Translations under genes and position numbers: made by a program
Part shown: positions 44,950 to 52,935 of the stretch, one piece after another
Layout of the letters: every line of letters begins with the position of its first letter
Position numbering within the stretch: the first letter of the stretch is position 1
The notes under the pieces: generated by a model
The model's input: the letters and a program-made list of their open reading frames with translations, nothing else
What the model was told of the DNA's origin: nothing
Database searches by the model: none
NCBI GenBank assembly: GCA_934167485.1
Contig: CAKPKL010000004.1
Location: 69,704-133,703, forward strand
From: an uncultured Bacilli bacterium
Lineage (GTDB): Bacteria; Bacillota_I; Bacilli_A; RF39; UBA660
Reading direction: 5' to 3'
DNA: 64,000 nt

Positions 44950-45750
44950 TCACCTCCAATACTTATTAATATTATTTATAATACTCTTTAATATTTTTTT
45001 ATTAGATATATCACTAACTAAAAAACCTGTAATTAGTAGTTTAATAGCATTATCATAATCTATACCTCTACTTTGAATATAAAACATTTCTTCATCACTA
45101 AATTTTCCTATTAATGCAGAATGTGATGCTTCTACATCATTGCAATCTATATATAGATTAGGTAATATTTCACATTTATTATTTGTTAAATTTATAATTC
45201 TATTATTTTGATTTACTATGCATCCTGTTATATTTTTTGGTACAAATGAAGATACTTGATAAATTATATTACCATCTTTTGTACAAACACCATTATTTTT
45301 AATATTACTAATAGTATTCTTACATTTATGGAATATATGATAATCATAAGTTTCTTTGCTATTACTTATAGTCTTAAAATTATAATTTATAGTTGCTTTC
45401 TCTCCTTTTAATTCAGCAATTATCATTTCTTTTATACTATCTACATTTTGAAATTTAAATATATTACAAATGCTATTCTCATTTAAATTATATTTATATT
45501 GTATTTTTCCTCCAACACCATAAGCCATTATATTTAAATTAAAAGTTACATTATCTTCTATTTTAATATTAAAATTAAGTTTACTTTCATCTTTTAAATT
45601 AATATCTAAATCTAAGGTACTATCGGATACTACATCTATTTTAATTTCGTTGATTGCAAACAAACATTCTTTTTCAAAATATTCAATCTTTATACTACTA
45701 TTTACGTTTGCACTCTCTAAACTATCATTAACCAATTTTATTTTATTCAT
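44950..45750 (-). CDS. sufD: Short SufB/SufD-family protein
   Basis: A 266-residue protein with the beta-helix core and C-terminal EASHSALIGKFSDEEMFYIQ and ISNKKILKSIINNINK signature of SufB/SufD. It is far shorter than SufD (about 430) because the N-terminal helical domain is missing. In the SufBC2D complex this subunit holds nascent Fe-S clusters with SufC. It overlaps sufC by 8 bp. Assignment to SufD rather than SufB is by position and lack of SufB-specific motifs. Confidence 0.85.
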   Translation of the reverse strand: MNKIKLVNDSLESANVNSSIKIEYFEKECLFAINEIKIDVVSDSTLDLDINLKDESKLNFNIKIEDNVTFNLNIMAYGVGGKIQYKYNLNENSICNIFKFQNVDSIKEMIIAELKGEKATINYNFKTISNSKETYDYHIFHKCKNTISNIKNNGVCTKDGNIIYQVSSFVPKNITGCIVNQNNRIINLTNNKCEILPNLYIDCNDVEASHSALIGKFSDEEMFYIQSRGIDYDNAIKLLITGFLVSDISNKKILKSIINNINKYWR

Positions 45751-46534
45751 TTTTTAATTTTTCCTTTATAGCACATACACCAATAGAATTAATTTTTTTA
45801 ACATTTATATTTTTAAATCCTTCTTTTTCTATTTTTTCTACTAAAGAAGCATCCCCAGATTCAACTATTTTTCCTTCACTTATTATATGTACAAAATTAG
45901 GTTTTATGTAGTCAAGTAGCCTTTCATAATGAGTAATTAATAATATTGCTGGATTATATTCTTTATAATATTTCATAACAGATTCACCAACAATTTTAAG
46001 GCTATCTACATCAAGACCTGAATCAATTTCATCAAGCATTATGAATGATGGCTTTAATATATACATTTGAAGAATTTCATTTTTCTTTCTTTCTCCACCA
46101 CTAAATCCTTGATTAATACCTCTATGAATCATGTCTTTATCCATTTTTAACATATCTACAGTATTCTCAATATTATTTATAAAATCAAATAATTTAAAAT
46201 TTTCTTTTTCTCTTATACTAAGCGCACTACGAAGAAAATCTGCATTTGTAACACCTTCTATTTCCATAGGTAGTTGCATTCCTAGAAATATACCTAAGCG
46301 TGCTCTTTCATCTACACTTAAATCATTTAATAATGCATCATTATAATAAATAGTACCACTTTCTATTTTATAATTTGGATCGCCCATTATAACTTTAGTT
46401 AAAGTACTTTTTCCAATACCATTAGGACCCATTAAAACATGTATTTCACCACTATTTATAATTAAATTAAAATCTTTTAAAATTATTTTACCCTCTACTG
46501 ATACTGTTAAATCATTTATTTTTAATGTATTCAT
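45743..46534 (-). CDS. sufC: Fe-S assembly ATPase SufC
   Basis: ABC-type ATPase of the SUF complex. Walker A GPNGIGKSTLTKVIMG, signature FSGGERKKNEILQ and Walker B FIMLDEIDSGLDVDSL with the SufC-type SGLD. 263 residues. AGGAGATGAG precedes the start and TATAAT (46558-46553) lies upstream. It heads sufCDS. Confidence 0.96.
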   Translation of the reverse strand: MNTLKINDLTVSVEGKIILKDFNLIINSGEIHVLMGPNGIGKSTLTKVIMGDPNYKIESGTIYYNDALLNDLSVDERARLGIFLGMQLPMEIEGVTNADFLRSALSIREKENFKLFDFINNIENTVDMLKMDKDMIHRGINQGFSGGERKKNEILQMYILKPSFIMLDEIDSGLDVDSLKIVGESVMKYYKEYNPAILLITHYERLLDYIKPNFVHIISEGKIVESGDASLVEKIEKEGFKNINVKKINSIGVCAIKEKLKNE

Positions 46535-46630
46535 AGTCTCATCTCCTAAATCATTATACTAAAAAAACACTAAAAAATAAAGAATTATAAATATTTTTGT
46601 ATATTTTTTTTTAAGTTTTTCATAATAAAC

Positions 46631-46649
46631 ATGAATATTCGCAGTATTC
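46631..46649. promoter_or_regulatory. Inverted repeat between sufC and the HIT gene
   Basis: TGAATATTCGCAGTATTCA has 6-bp arms (TGAATA, TATTCA) around 7 nt, with partial extension inwards. It could be an operator for either divergent gene. A second hairpin, AAAAAGAGT with ACTCTTTTT (about 46657-46675), follows on the HIT side with T residues. Confidence 0.35.
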
Positions 46650-46718
46650 ACACCAAAAAGAGTTAATACTCTTTTTATTTTTTATAAAATTTGATACAAT
46701 TATATAGGAGATGATGTT

Positions 46719-47117
46719 ATGGATTGTTTATTTTGTAAAATAGCAAATGGAGAAATTCCAAGTTATAAAATTTATGAAGATGATATAGTTTTAGCTTTCT
46801 TAGATATTAACCCAGATAGTGATGGACATACTTTGATAATACCTAAAAAACATTTTAAAGATTTAGATGATATTGATGATGAAACGCTTAATCATGTAAA
46901 TAAAATAGCAAAAAAATTAAAAAAATTACTAGAAGAAAAACTTAATTGTGATGGTATGTCTTTGTTGCAAAATAATGGCACAGTACAAGAAGTTAAACAC
47001 TATCACTTACATCTAAAACCTTATTATAATGAAAAAAAATCTATAGAAATGATTAAAAATTCTAAATACATTAATGAAAACATAGAAGAAATATATAATA
47101 AAATAAAAGAGAATTAA
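46719..47117 (+). CDS. HIT-family nucleotide-binding protein
   Basis: A 132-residue histidine-triad hydrolase: CLFCKIANGEIPSYKIYED, FLDINPDSDGHTLIIPKKH and the triad HYHLHLKP. Members cleave nucleoside phosphoramidates or diadenosine polyphosphates. GGAGATGAT lies before the ATG. It converges on the ndk fusion with a 4-bp overlap. The physiological substrate is not fixed by sequence. Confidence 0.93.
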   Translation: MDCLFCKIANGEIPSYKIYEDDIVLAFLDINPDSDGHTLIIPKKHFKDLDDIDDETLNHVNKIAKKLKKLLEEKLNCDGMSLLQNNGTVQEVKHYHLHLKPYYNEKKSIEMIKNSKYINENIEEIYNKIKEN

Positions 47118-47902
47118 TTTTCTCTTTTATTTTGTTTAACTTTTTGATTAAAGAATCTATTTATCTCTATTTGTGCATTTTCATCACTATCTGAGCCATG
47201 TATTGCATTGTACATATTATCAGTACCAAATTTACCTCTAATTGTATCAGGAAGTGCTTTTCTACTATCTGTAGGTCCCATTAAATTTCTTAATTTAGAA
47301 ACAGCATTTTCCCCTTCTAGAATCATAATAACTACAGAATCACTCATCATAAATTCCTTTAATTTAGGATAAAATGGTCTATCTAACAAATGTGAATAAT
47401 GTTCATCGACTAATTCTTCACTTAATTTTTCTATTTTATATTTTTTTATTCGTAAATCTTTCTTATAAAACATTTCAATTATTTTATCAATATTCTTAAT
47501 TCCATCCGGTTTTATGATTGCTAAAGTTTCAGTACTATTGTAAATATTTTTTTCATAGGCACGTTTTAAATATCTATAAGCTTCTTCTATTGTAATTTCA
47601 TTTTGATTACAAGATACATCAAATTGTTTTAAATAATCTAAAAATTTAATTTCTTTATGATTACTTGGTATTATTAATTCACCATAATCAGCATTTAATC
47701 TATCATTTACATTATCCCATTCTTTAATTTTATTATTTGTTAAAGCGTCATAATAATTACTATCTTCTTTAATATATAATTTGTTATCAATATTATCAAC
47801 TTTTATTAATAATGCATTTTCCCATCCAGGGAATGAACTATTAACTTTATAAAAATGTCCTACTTCGCCAATATATAATTTTTCTAATTCATACTTTTTC
47901 AT
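47114..47902 (-). CDS. Nucleoside diphosphate kinase with N-terminal extension
   Basis: A 262-residue protein. Residues 122-255 are an NDK domain: TLAIIKPDGIKN, DRPFYPKLKEFMMS, LMGPTDSRKALPDTIRGKFG and the phosphohistidine loop NAIHGSDS (His235). NDK balances NTP pools. Residues 1-115 are an unrecognised domain (SFPGWENALLIKVDN and a helix EITIEEAYRYLKRAYE). No standard NDK of about 150 residues with this fusion is known to me, so the added part may direct location or sensing. Confidence 0.85.
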   Translation of the reverse strand: MKKYELEKLYIGEVGHFYKVNSSFPGWENALLIKVDNIDNKLYIKEDSNYYDALTNNKIKEWDNVNDRLNADYGELIIPSNHKEIKFLDYLKQFDVSCNQNEITIEEAYRYLKRAYEKNIYNSTETLAIIKPDGIKNIDKIIEMFYKKDLRIKKYKIEKLSEELVDEHYSHLLDRPFYPKLKEFMMSDSVVIMILEGENAVSKLRNLMGPTDSRKALPDTIRGKFGTDNMYNAIHGSDSDENAQIEINRFFNQKVKQNKREN

Positions 47903-47920
47903 ATTCCACCTCGTTTTAAT

Positions 47921-47949
47921 ATAATACCATTAAGATACTAAAAAAGCAA
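47921..47949 (-). promoter_or_regulatory. Promoter of the ndk fusion overlapping the pnp terminator
   Basis: TTGCTT (47949-47944) and TATTAT (47926-47921), 17-bp spacer. The -35 is the 3' arm of the pnp terminator, as at the mutL-rnj junction. Confidence 0.6.
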
Positions 47950-47968
47950 CTATTTAATAGCTGCTTTT
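47938..47968 (-). terminator. Terminator of pnp
   Basis: AAAAGCAGCTA and TAGTTGCTTTT (minus strand, 47968-47942) form an 11-bp stem with one G-U pair, then T6. The pnp stop codon is inside. Confidence 0.7.
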
Positions 47969-50079
47969 CTTGAAAAATTAAGTCTTCCACGTTTATCATA
48001 GCCTAAACACTTAACTATAATTTCGTCTCCTTCTTTTACTATATCACTAACATGTTCAACTCTCTCAGTATCAAGTTCTGAAATATGTACCATTCCTTCA
48101 CATCCTGGCCAAATTTCTACAAAGCATCCTGCTTCAATTATTTTAACAACCTTAGCATTATATATTTTACCTTCTTCTGGAGTTCTTACTATATCTTTAA
48201 TCATATTAGCTGTTTTTTCTATTATTTCCTTATCAGTATGATAAATAACAACTCTACCATCATCTTCTAAATCTACTTTAACAGCATTAACATCATTTAC
48301 TGCATTTACACCAGAAGCTTCAAGTATAATCTTAGTAATTGTCTCTCCACCTTTACCTATAACTTCTTTAATTTTATTAGGGTCTATCATAAATGTTTCA
48401 GTCTTTGGAGCGTATTTACTAACTTCCTTACGTGGTTCTGGTATTTGAGTAGTTATTTTGTCTAAGATTTCCATACGAGCAACTTTTGCTTGCGCTAAAG
48501 CATTTTTTAATATTTCTTTAGTTATACCCTTAATTTTAATATCCATTTGAAGTGCACATATACCATTTTTAGTACCTGCAACTTTAAAATCCATGTCTCC
48601 TAGATGGTCTTCCATACCTTGAATATCAGTTAATATTGTATAATCATCCCCATATGTAATTAATCCCATAGCAATTCCAGCAACAGGAGCTTTAATAGGA
48701 ACACCAGCAGCCATTAAACTCATACATCCAGCACATATACTTGCTTGAGAAGATGAACCATTTGATTCAAGTATTTCTGATACAACACGAATTGTGTAAG
48801 GGAATTCTTCTTCACTAGGTATTACTTGAGCAAGAGCACGTTCACCAAGGGCTCCATGTCCTATCTCACGTCTTCCAGGAGCTCCATATCTACCAGTTTC
48901 TCCAACTGAAAATTGTGGGAAATTATAATGTAACATAAATCTTTTTTCAGTTTCTAAATCAAGTCCATCTAGTATTTGATGTTCTCCAAGAGCACCTAGA
49001 GTAGTTACACTTAAACTTTGAGTTTCACCACGAGTGAATAGTGCTGAACCATGTGTTCTTGGAAGTAAATCTATATCAGTTGATATCGGTCTAATTTCAG
49101 TCATAGCTCGTCCATCAGCACGCATACCTTCTTTAACAACTATAGATCTAAATAAATTATATTCTACCTCTCCAAATACAAGTTTAACACTTGTTAAAAG
49201 TTTATTTAATTCTTCTGGATCTAAGTCTTTATTTTCTTCTTCATACTTAGAAACTATTTCTTCTTTTAATGAATCAATAGCATTATATTTAGTTAATTTA
49301 TCTTTAATACGAAGTGCTTCATCTAATCTCTTAGTACAATACTCCATTACATAATTTCTTACATCATCACTTATAGGTAATACTTCGTATTCCATTTTTT
49401 CTTCGCCAACTTCTGAAATTATTTCATTTTCAAAAGCACATAATTCTTTGATTGCTTCATGTCCAAACATTAAAGCCTCTAACATGTCATCTTCAGATAC
49501 TTCTTTAGAACCTGCTTCAACCATATTAATCGCATCACTAGTACCTGCTACAGTAAGTTCTATATCAGTAAGTTCAGTTTCTTCAACAGTTGGATTTATA
49601 ACAAATTCACCATTTACCCTACCAACTTTAACACCTGCTATAGGTCCATCAAATGGAATTTTTGATATACTTGTACATAATGAAGACCCAAACATAGCGG
49701 CAAGTTCTGGAGAATTATCAGGATCTACTGATAATACTGTATTTACTATTTGAACTTCATTTTTAAAATCTTCTGGGAACATTGGACGCATTGGTCTATC
49801 AATCATACGAGCTGCAAGAGTTGCTGCATCTGTAGGACGTCCCTCTCTTTTTATAAATCCTCCAGGTATTTTACCTACAGAATATAATTTTTCTTGGTAT
49901 AAAACCATTAATGGAAAAAAATCAGATAATACATTAGCATTCTTACTAACAACAACAGTTGACAATACCACTGTATCACCATATCTAACTAAACAAGAAC
50001 CACTAGCTTGTTTAGCAAGTTCTCCAATCTCTACAACTAATTTTCTTCCTCTAAAATCTAATTCGAATACTTTCTTCAT
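47950..50079 (-). CDS. pnp: Polynucleotide phosphorylase
   Basis: 3'-5' phosphorolytic exoribonuclease of the RNA degradosome. Two RNase PH domains (GRPTDAATLAARMIDRPMRP in the first; FPQFSVGETGRYGAPGRREI in the second), a KH domain (PNKIKEVIGKGGETITKII) and an S1 domain (YNAKVVKIIEAGCFVEI). 709 residues, complete. Downstream of rpsO as in most bacteria, with one small gene between. Confidence 0.97.
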   Translation of the reverse strand: MKKVFELDFRGRKLVVEIGELAKQASGSCLVRYGDTVVLSTVVVSKNANVLSDFFPLMVLYQEKLYSVGKIPGGFIKREGRPTDAATLAARMIDRPMRPMFPEDFKNEVQIVNTVLSVDPDNSPELAAMFGSSLCTSISKIPFDGPIAGVKVGRVNGEFVINPTVEETELTDIELTVAGTSDAINMVEAGSKEVSEDDMLEALMFGHEAIKELCAFENEIISEVGEEKMEYEVLPISDDVRNYVMEYCTKRLDEALRIKDKLTKYNAIDSLKEEIVSKYEEENKDLDPEELNKLLTSVKLVFGEVEYNLFRSIVVKEGMRADGRAMTEIRPISTDIDLLPRTHGSALFTRGETQSLSVTTLGALGEHQILDGLDLETEKRFMLHYNFPQFSVGETGRYGAPGRREIGHGALGERALAQVIPSEEEFPYTIRVVSEILESNGSSSQASICAGCMSLMAAGVPIKAPVAGIAMGLITYGDDYTILTDIQGMEDHLGDMDFKVAGTKNGICALQMDIKIKGITKEILKNALAQAKVARMEILDKITTQIPEPRKEVSKYAPKTETFMIDPNKIKEVIGKGGETITKIILEASGVNAVNDVNAVKVDLEDDGRVVIYHTDKEIIEKTANMIKDIVRTPEEGKIYNAKVVKIIEAGCFVEIWPGCEGMVHISELDTERVEHVSDIVKEGDEIIVKCLGYDKRGRLNFSRKAAIK

Positions 50080-50082
50080 ATC

Positions 50083-50538
50083 TTACTCCTCCTCATTATA
50101 TAAAATTTTAGAATTCTTTAATCTCAAAACTTTTTCTTTGCCATTTGCTTTATTAATAATATATTTCTGGTCTTCATCTAACTCTTTTTCATTTAAATTA
50201 ATAATACATTCCCTACAAATTTTAAAAAATTCAGATTGTCTAATTTTATTATTTTTTGATTTAATAATATAACTAAGTGGAACAAATCTTGTCTTAGAAT
50301 CTATATAAAGTGTATTAACTTCATCTATATATTCAGCACCTAAATAATACTTTTCTTTTGTTAGAGCATCAACTACACACTTTCTATATAAACCACCTTC
50401 TACATCCTTTGCTTTCAAATTTACAATAGCATATTTTTCAAATTCAAAATAAAAAGTTTGACGCCCCATATCATTCGGTTTTATTGAAGTGCACCTTCTA
50501 ATACCAGCAATAGCATACTCATCTATATTTACTCTCAT
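50083..50538 (-). CDS. Hypothetical protein between rpsO and pnp
   Basis: Unrecognised 152-residue soluble protein, basic, with predicted beta strands (RQTFYFEFEKYAIVNLKAKD) and a helical C-terminal third. GGGGGA stands six bases before ATG 50538 (a second ATG is at 50541). It ends 3 bp before pnp, so it belongs to the rpsO-pnp transcript; a link to translation or RNA decay is suggested only by that place. Confidence 0.65.
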   Translation of the reverse strand: MRVNIDEYAIAGIRRCTSIKPNDMGRQTFYFEFEKYAIVNLKAKDVEGGLYRKCVVDALTKEKYYLGAEYIDEVNTLYIDSKTRFVPLSYIIKSKNNKIRQSEFFKICRECIINLNEKELDEDQKYIINKANGKEKVLRLKNSKILYNEEE

Positions 50539-50558
50539 CATATATCCCCCTAAAATAA

Positions 50559-50580
50559 AGACACTCAAAAAAGAGTGTCT
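50559..50580 (-). terminator. Hairpin between rpsO and the rpsO-pnp hypothetical gene
   Basis: AGACACTC (50559-50566) pairs perfectly with GAGTGTCT (50573-50580). The following T stretch is weak, so this may be a partial terminator or an mRNA-processing hairpin like the one between rpsO and pnp in other bacteria. Confidence 0.5.
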
Positions 50581-50597
50581 ACGATTTATTAAATTTT

Positions 50598-50867
50598 TTA
50601 TTTTCTTAAACCTAAATCTTTAACTATCTTACGATATCTAGTAACATCGTTTTCAATTAAATAATTTAGTAAGCTTTTTCTTTGACCAACTTTATGAAGT
50701 AATCCACGTTTAGAATGATTATCTTTTGGATGTTCTTTAAAGTGTTCAGTTAACTCTCTAATTTCTTCAGTTAAAATAGCTATTTGAACTTCTATAGATC
50801 CAGTATCTTTTTCATTCTTACCAAACTTCTTAGTTAATTCTGCTTTTCTTTCTTTTGTTAAAGCCAT
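50598..50867 (-). CDS. rpsO: 30S ribosomal protein S15
   Basis: An 89-residue primary 16S rRNA-binding protein. [51 protein letters not shown] core and [12 protein letters not shown] end. AAAGGAG precedes ATG 50867; the longer in-frame reading upstream is 5' leader. The leader of about 70 nt contains the most G/C-rich bases of the region and could host autoregulation, which is common for S15. Confidence 0.97.
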   Translation of the reverse strand: MALTKERKAELTKKFGKNEKDTGSIEVQIAILTEEIRELTEHFKEHPKDNHSKRGLLHKVGQRKSLLNYLIENDVTRYRKIVKDLGLRK

Positions 50868-50946
50868 GTAAATTCTCCTTTCATATATTCGCTTATACCT
50901 AGTAGAAAACCGGAGTTTTTCCCCACCAAGAAATAAGTACAATAAT

Positions 50947-50975
50947 AATATACACTAAATTTAAAAAATATGCAA
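50947..50975 (-). promoter_or_regulatory. Promoter of rpsO
   Basis: TTGCAT (50975-50970) and TATATT (50952-50947), 17-bp spacer, with TG just before the -10. It lies right after the pilin 3 stop codon; no terminator is visible between them. Confidence 0.65.
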
Positions 50976-50984
50976 GTGTTTTTA

Positions 50985-52869
50985 TTATATATCTAAACTA
51001 TAAGGATTATTTGATGTACCATTACCACTTGTTATATAAACGTTTTTTGATAAAACGACTACTGGTCTAATAGCAATTTCTTGACTTGAAACAATATACA
51101 TATGTCCTATTCCATGACTCCCAGCCATCGACATATGATTAGCTAGATCAAATTTCCTATTCAAATACCAATATGAAATATTTAAATCATTTCCTGTATA
51201 CATTTCTCCCCAACTTGGTAATCCTACATTAAGTATTACCTCTCCATCTTCTTCTAATGTACTATAATCTCTTGCATATCCATTTGATGTTAACTTAATT
51301 GTTGTTGGAATTATCATACTTTTTGTTTTATCACTATACCAATTATAAAAACTATTTGTTGCATTATTTAAATAATATGGTAAGTTCTCGCCTGTATTAA
51401 CGACATATTCCCCTTCACCTTCCATTAAATTAAACCTGTTATGATTTGCACATCCTCCTAAGTAATAATTTCCATCCATATTGTCTTCACCGTATTTTTT
51501 TGCAGGTGAATATAGGCAGCTTGTTGAACTTTCTCCTGTATCTATACTATAAAATGGTATATATAGTTCTGTTCGTGCTATTGTATCTGGTAAATTTTTT
51601 AGTACATCGGCTCTCTCTAACTTTATACTTCCATCACTATTTATTTCTACTATTCTATATCTTACTTTTGATGTACTGGTTTTATTATTAATTTTATTTA
51701 TATATGACTCTGTGAACTCTGACACATATGGATTATTTGATTCGTCTAAGTATACATAATCTCCTACTTTACCTAAGTTAAGTTTTGTATTCTCTTTTAA
51801 ACTTCTCTCACTACTTAATATATATGGATTAGTTCTTGTTCCTTTTCCACTCTTTACTAAAACATTGTCTTTTATACTTATTACTGGTCTTACTCCCAAG
51901 CCATATGTATTTGTATTATAGCTTATTGATAATTTACTTGGATTCTCATAATAAGTATGCCAGTTTTTATTTGATGATGTACTGTTTGGTGTTATAAGCC
52001 ATGATGCTTCATCTTCATCTAAATATAAGCCTCCATCTTGAATTGTTGTACCATCTAAAGCATATATATAATCTTCATATGTTAATAAGCCCACTTTTTC
52101 TGTTACTTTATTTGTACATGTTGTCATCTTTGTATATGAATCCGGTGTGACATCAACAGGATCTATACAAAACTCTGTTTCTTTAATTAAATCTATTCTT
52201 TCTAACTTACTATAGAAATATTCGTTTAACCATTTCTTTACCCAAGATGAGTTCCAATCATTTGTTTCTCCGTATGATATAGATGTTAATGATGCTGGTG
52301 ATACTAATTTTACTGTGTTATTTGTATCATTTGTTTCTATTACTTCCCATAATTGACCTGAATATAGTACATAGTTATTCATAGTAAGTTGTTCATCTTT
52401 TGTTCCATATACTTTATTTACTGTATTCCCATTTACTAATACATTTTTCTTTATATGTTTTGTATCACTTTCTATTAAACTCTTTAATGTTTTATAATCT
52501 TTTAAATTGTCTCTTCCTTCATAATAGAATATATAGCCTATTCCATTTGTGTATACAAATACTTTTTTTCTTTCATCTTCATCTGTATTTTGTATATATC
52601 CTTTATTCTTTAATTCTCCTATTGTTATTTCACTTGGAGCTAACTCATTATTCATTTGATATTCTGATGTCACATATAATTCTGCAGCATGTTCTATATT
52701 TTCTATACTTCTTTCTCTGGCTGAAGCTTTACTATCTGTTATTATATCCAACACTATTGGTGTAGCTATAAGTGCGATGATTGCTAGTATTACAATGACT
52801 GCTAAAAGTTCTATTAGGGTAAATCCTTTACTGTAGGTTACCCCCCCCCCAGGCGTTATTTTTATTCAT
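50985..52869 (-). CDS. Prepilin-like protein 3, out of frame at a ten-G tract (phase-OFF)
   Basis: From ATG 52869 the frame reads MNKNNAWGGGNLQ and stops at 52828. Across the tract of ten G (52850-52841) the next frame continues as VTYSKGFTLIELLAVIVILA and on to 50985. With nine G the protein would read MNKNNAWGGVTYSKGF, matching the pilin 2 leader residue for residue in length. The body (about 628 codons) has the prepilin helix, then two DUF6273-like units: one ending GLGVRPVISIKDN, one ending IAIRPVVVLSKNVY. Slippage would switch the protein on; a base-call error in the homopolymer is the alternative. Confidence 0.85.
52841..52850 (-). repeat. Homopolymer of ten G in the pilin 3 leader
   Basis: Ten consecutive C on the plus strand, by far the longest G/C run in this AT-rich window. 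It lies 19 bases after the start codon. The equivalent stretch in pilin 2 is CCCCCCTCCC (43652-43661). Confidence 0.9.
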
Positions 52870-52902
52870 TCTTATCCCTACCTTCTTATTTTAACTATAT
52901 TT

Positions 52903-52931
52903 ATTATACTAAAAAAGAATTGAAATTTCAA
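52903..52931 (-). promoter_or_regulatory. Promoter of pilin 3 within the hisS terminator
   Basis: TTGAAA (52931-52926) and TATAAT (52908-52903), 17-bp spacer. The -35 is part of the palindrome ATTGAAATTTCAAT (52919-52932) that with T6 ends hisS. Confidence 0.65.
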
Positions 52932-52935
52932 TCCT

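Noticed and set aside
50868..50946. N-terminal extension or riboswitch in front of rpsO
   Set aside because: The extension is not conserved S15 sequence and no riboswitch class is recognisable; it is simply a leader.
52752..52754. GTG 52754 as the real start of pilin 3
   Set aside because: It falls inside the conserved pilin helix (ATPIVLDII) and has no ribosome site; the homologous leader lies upstream in another frame.
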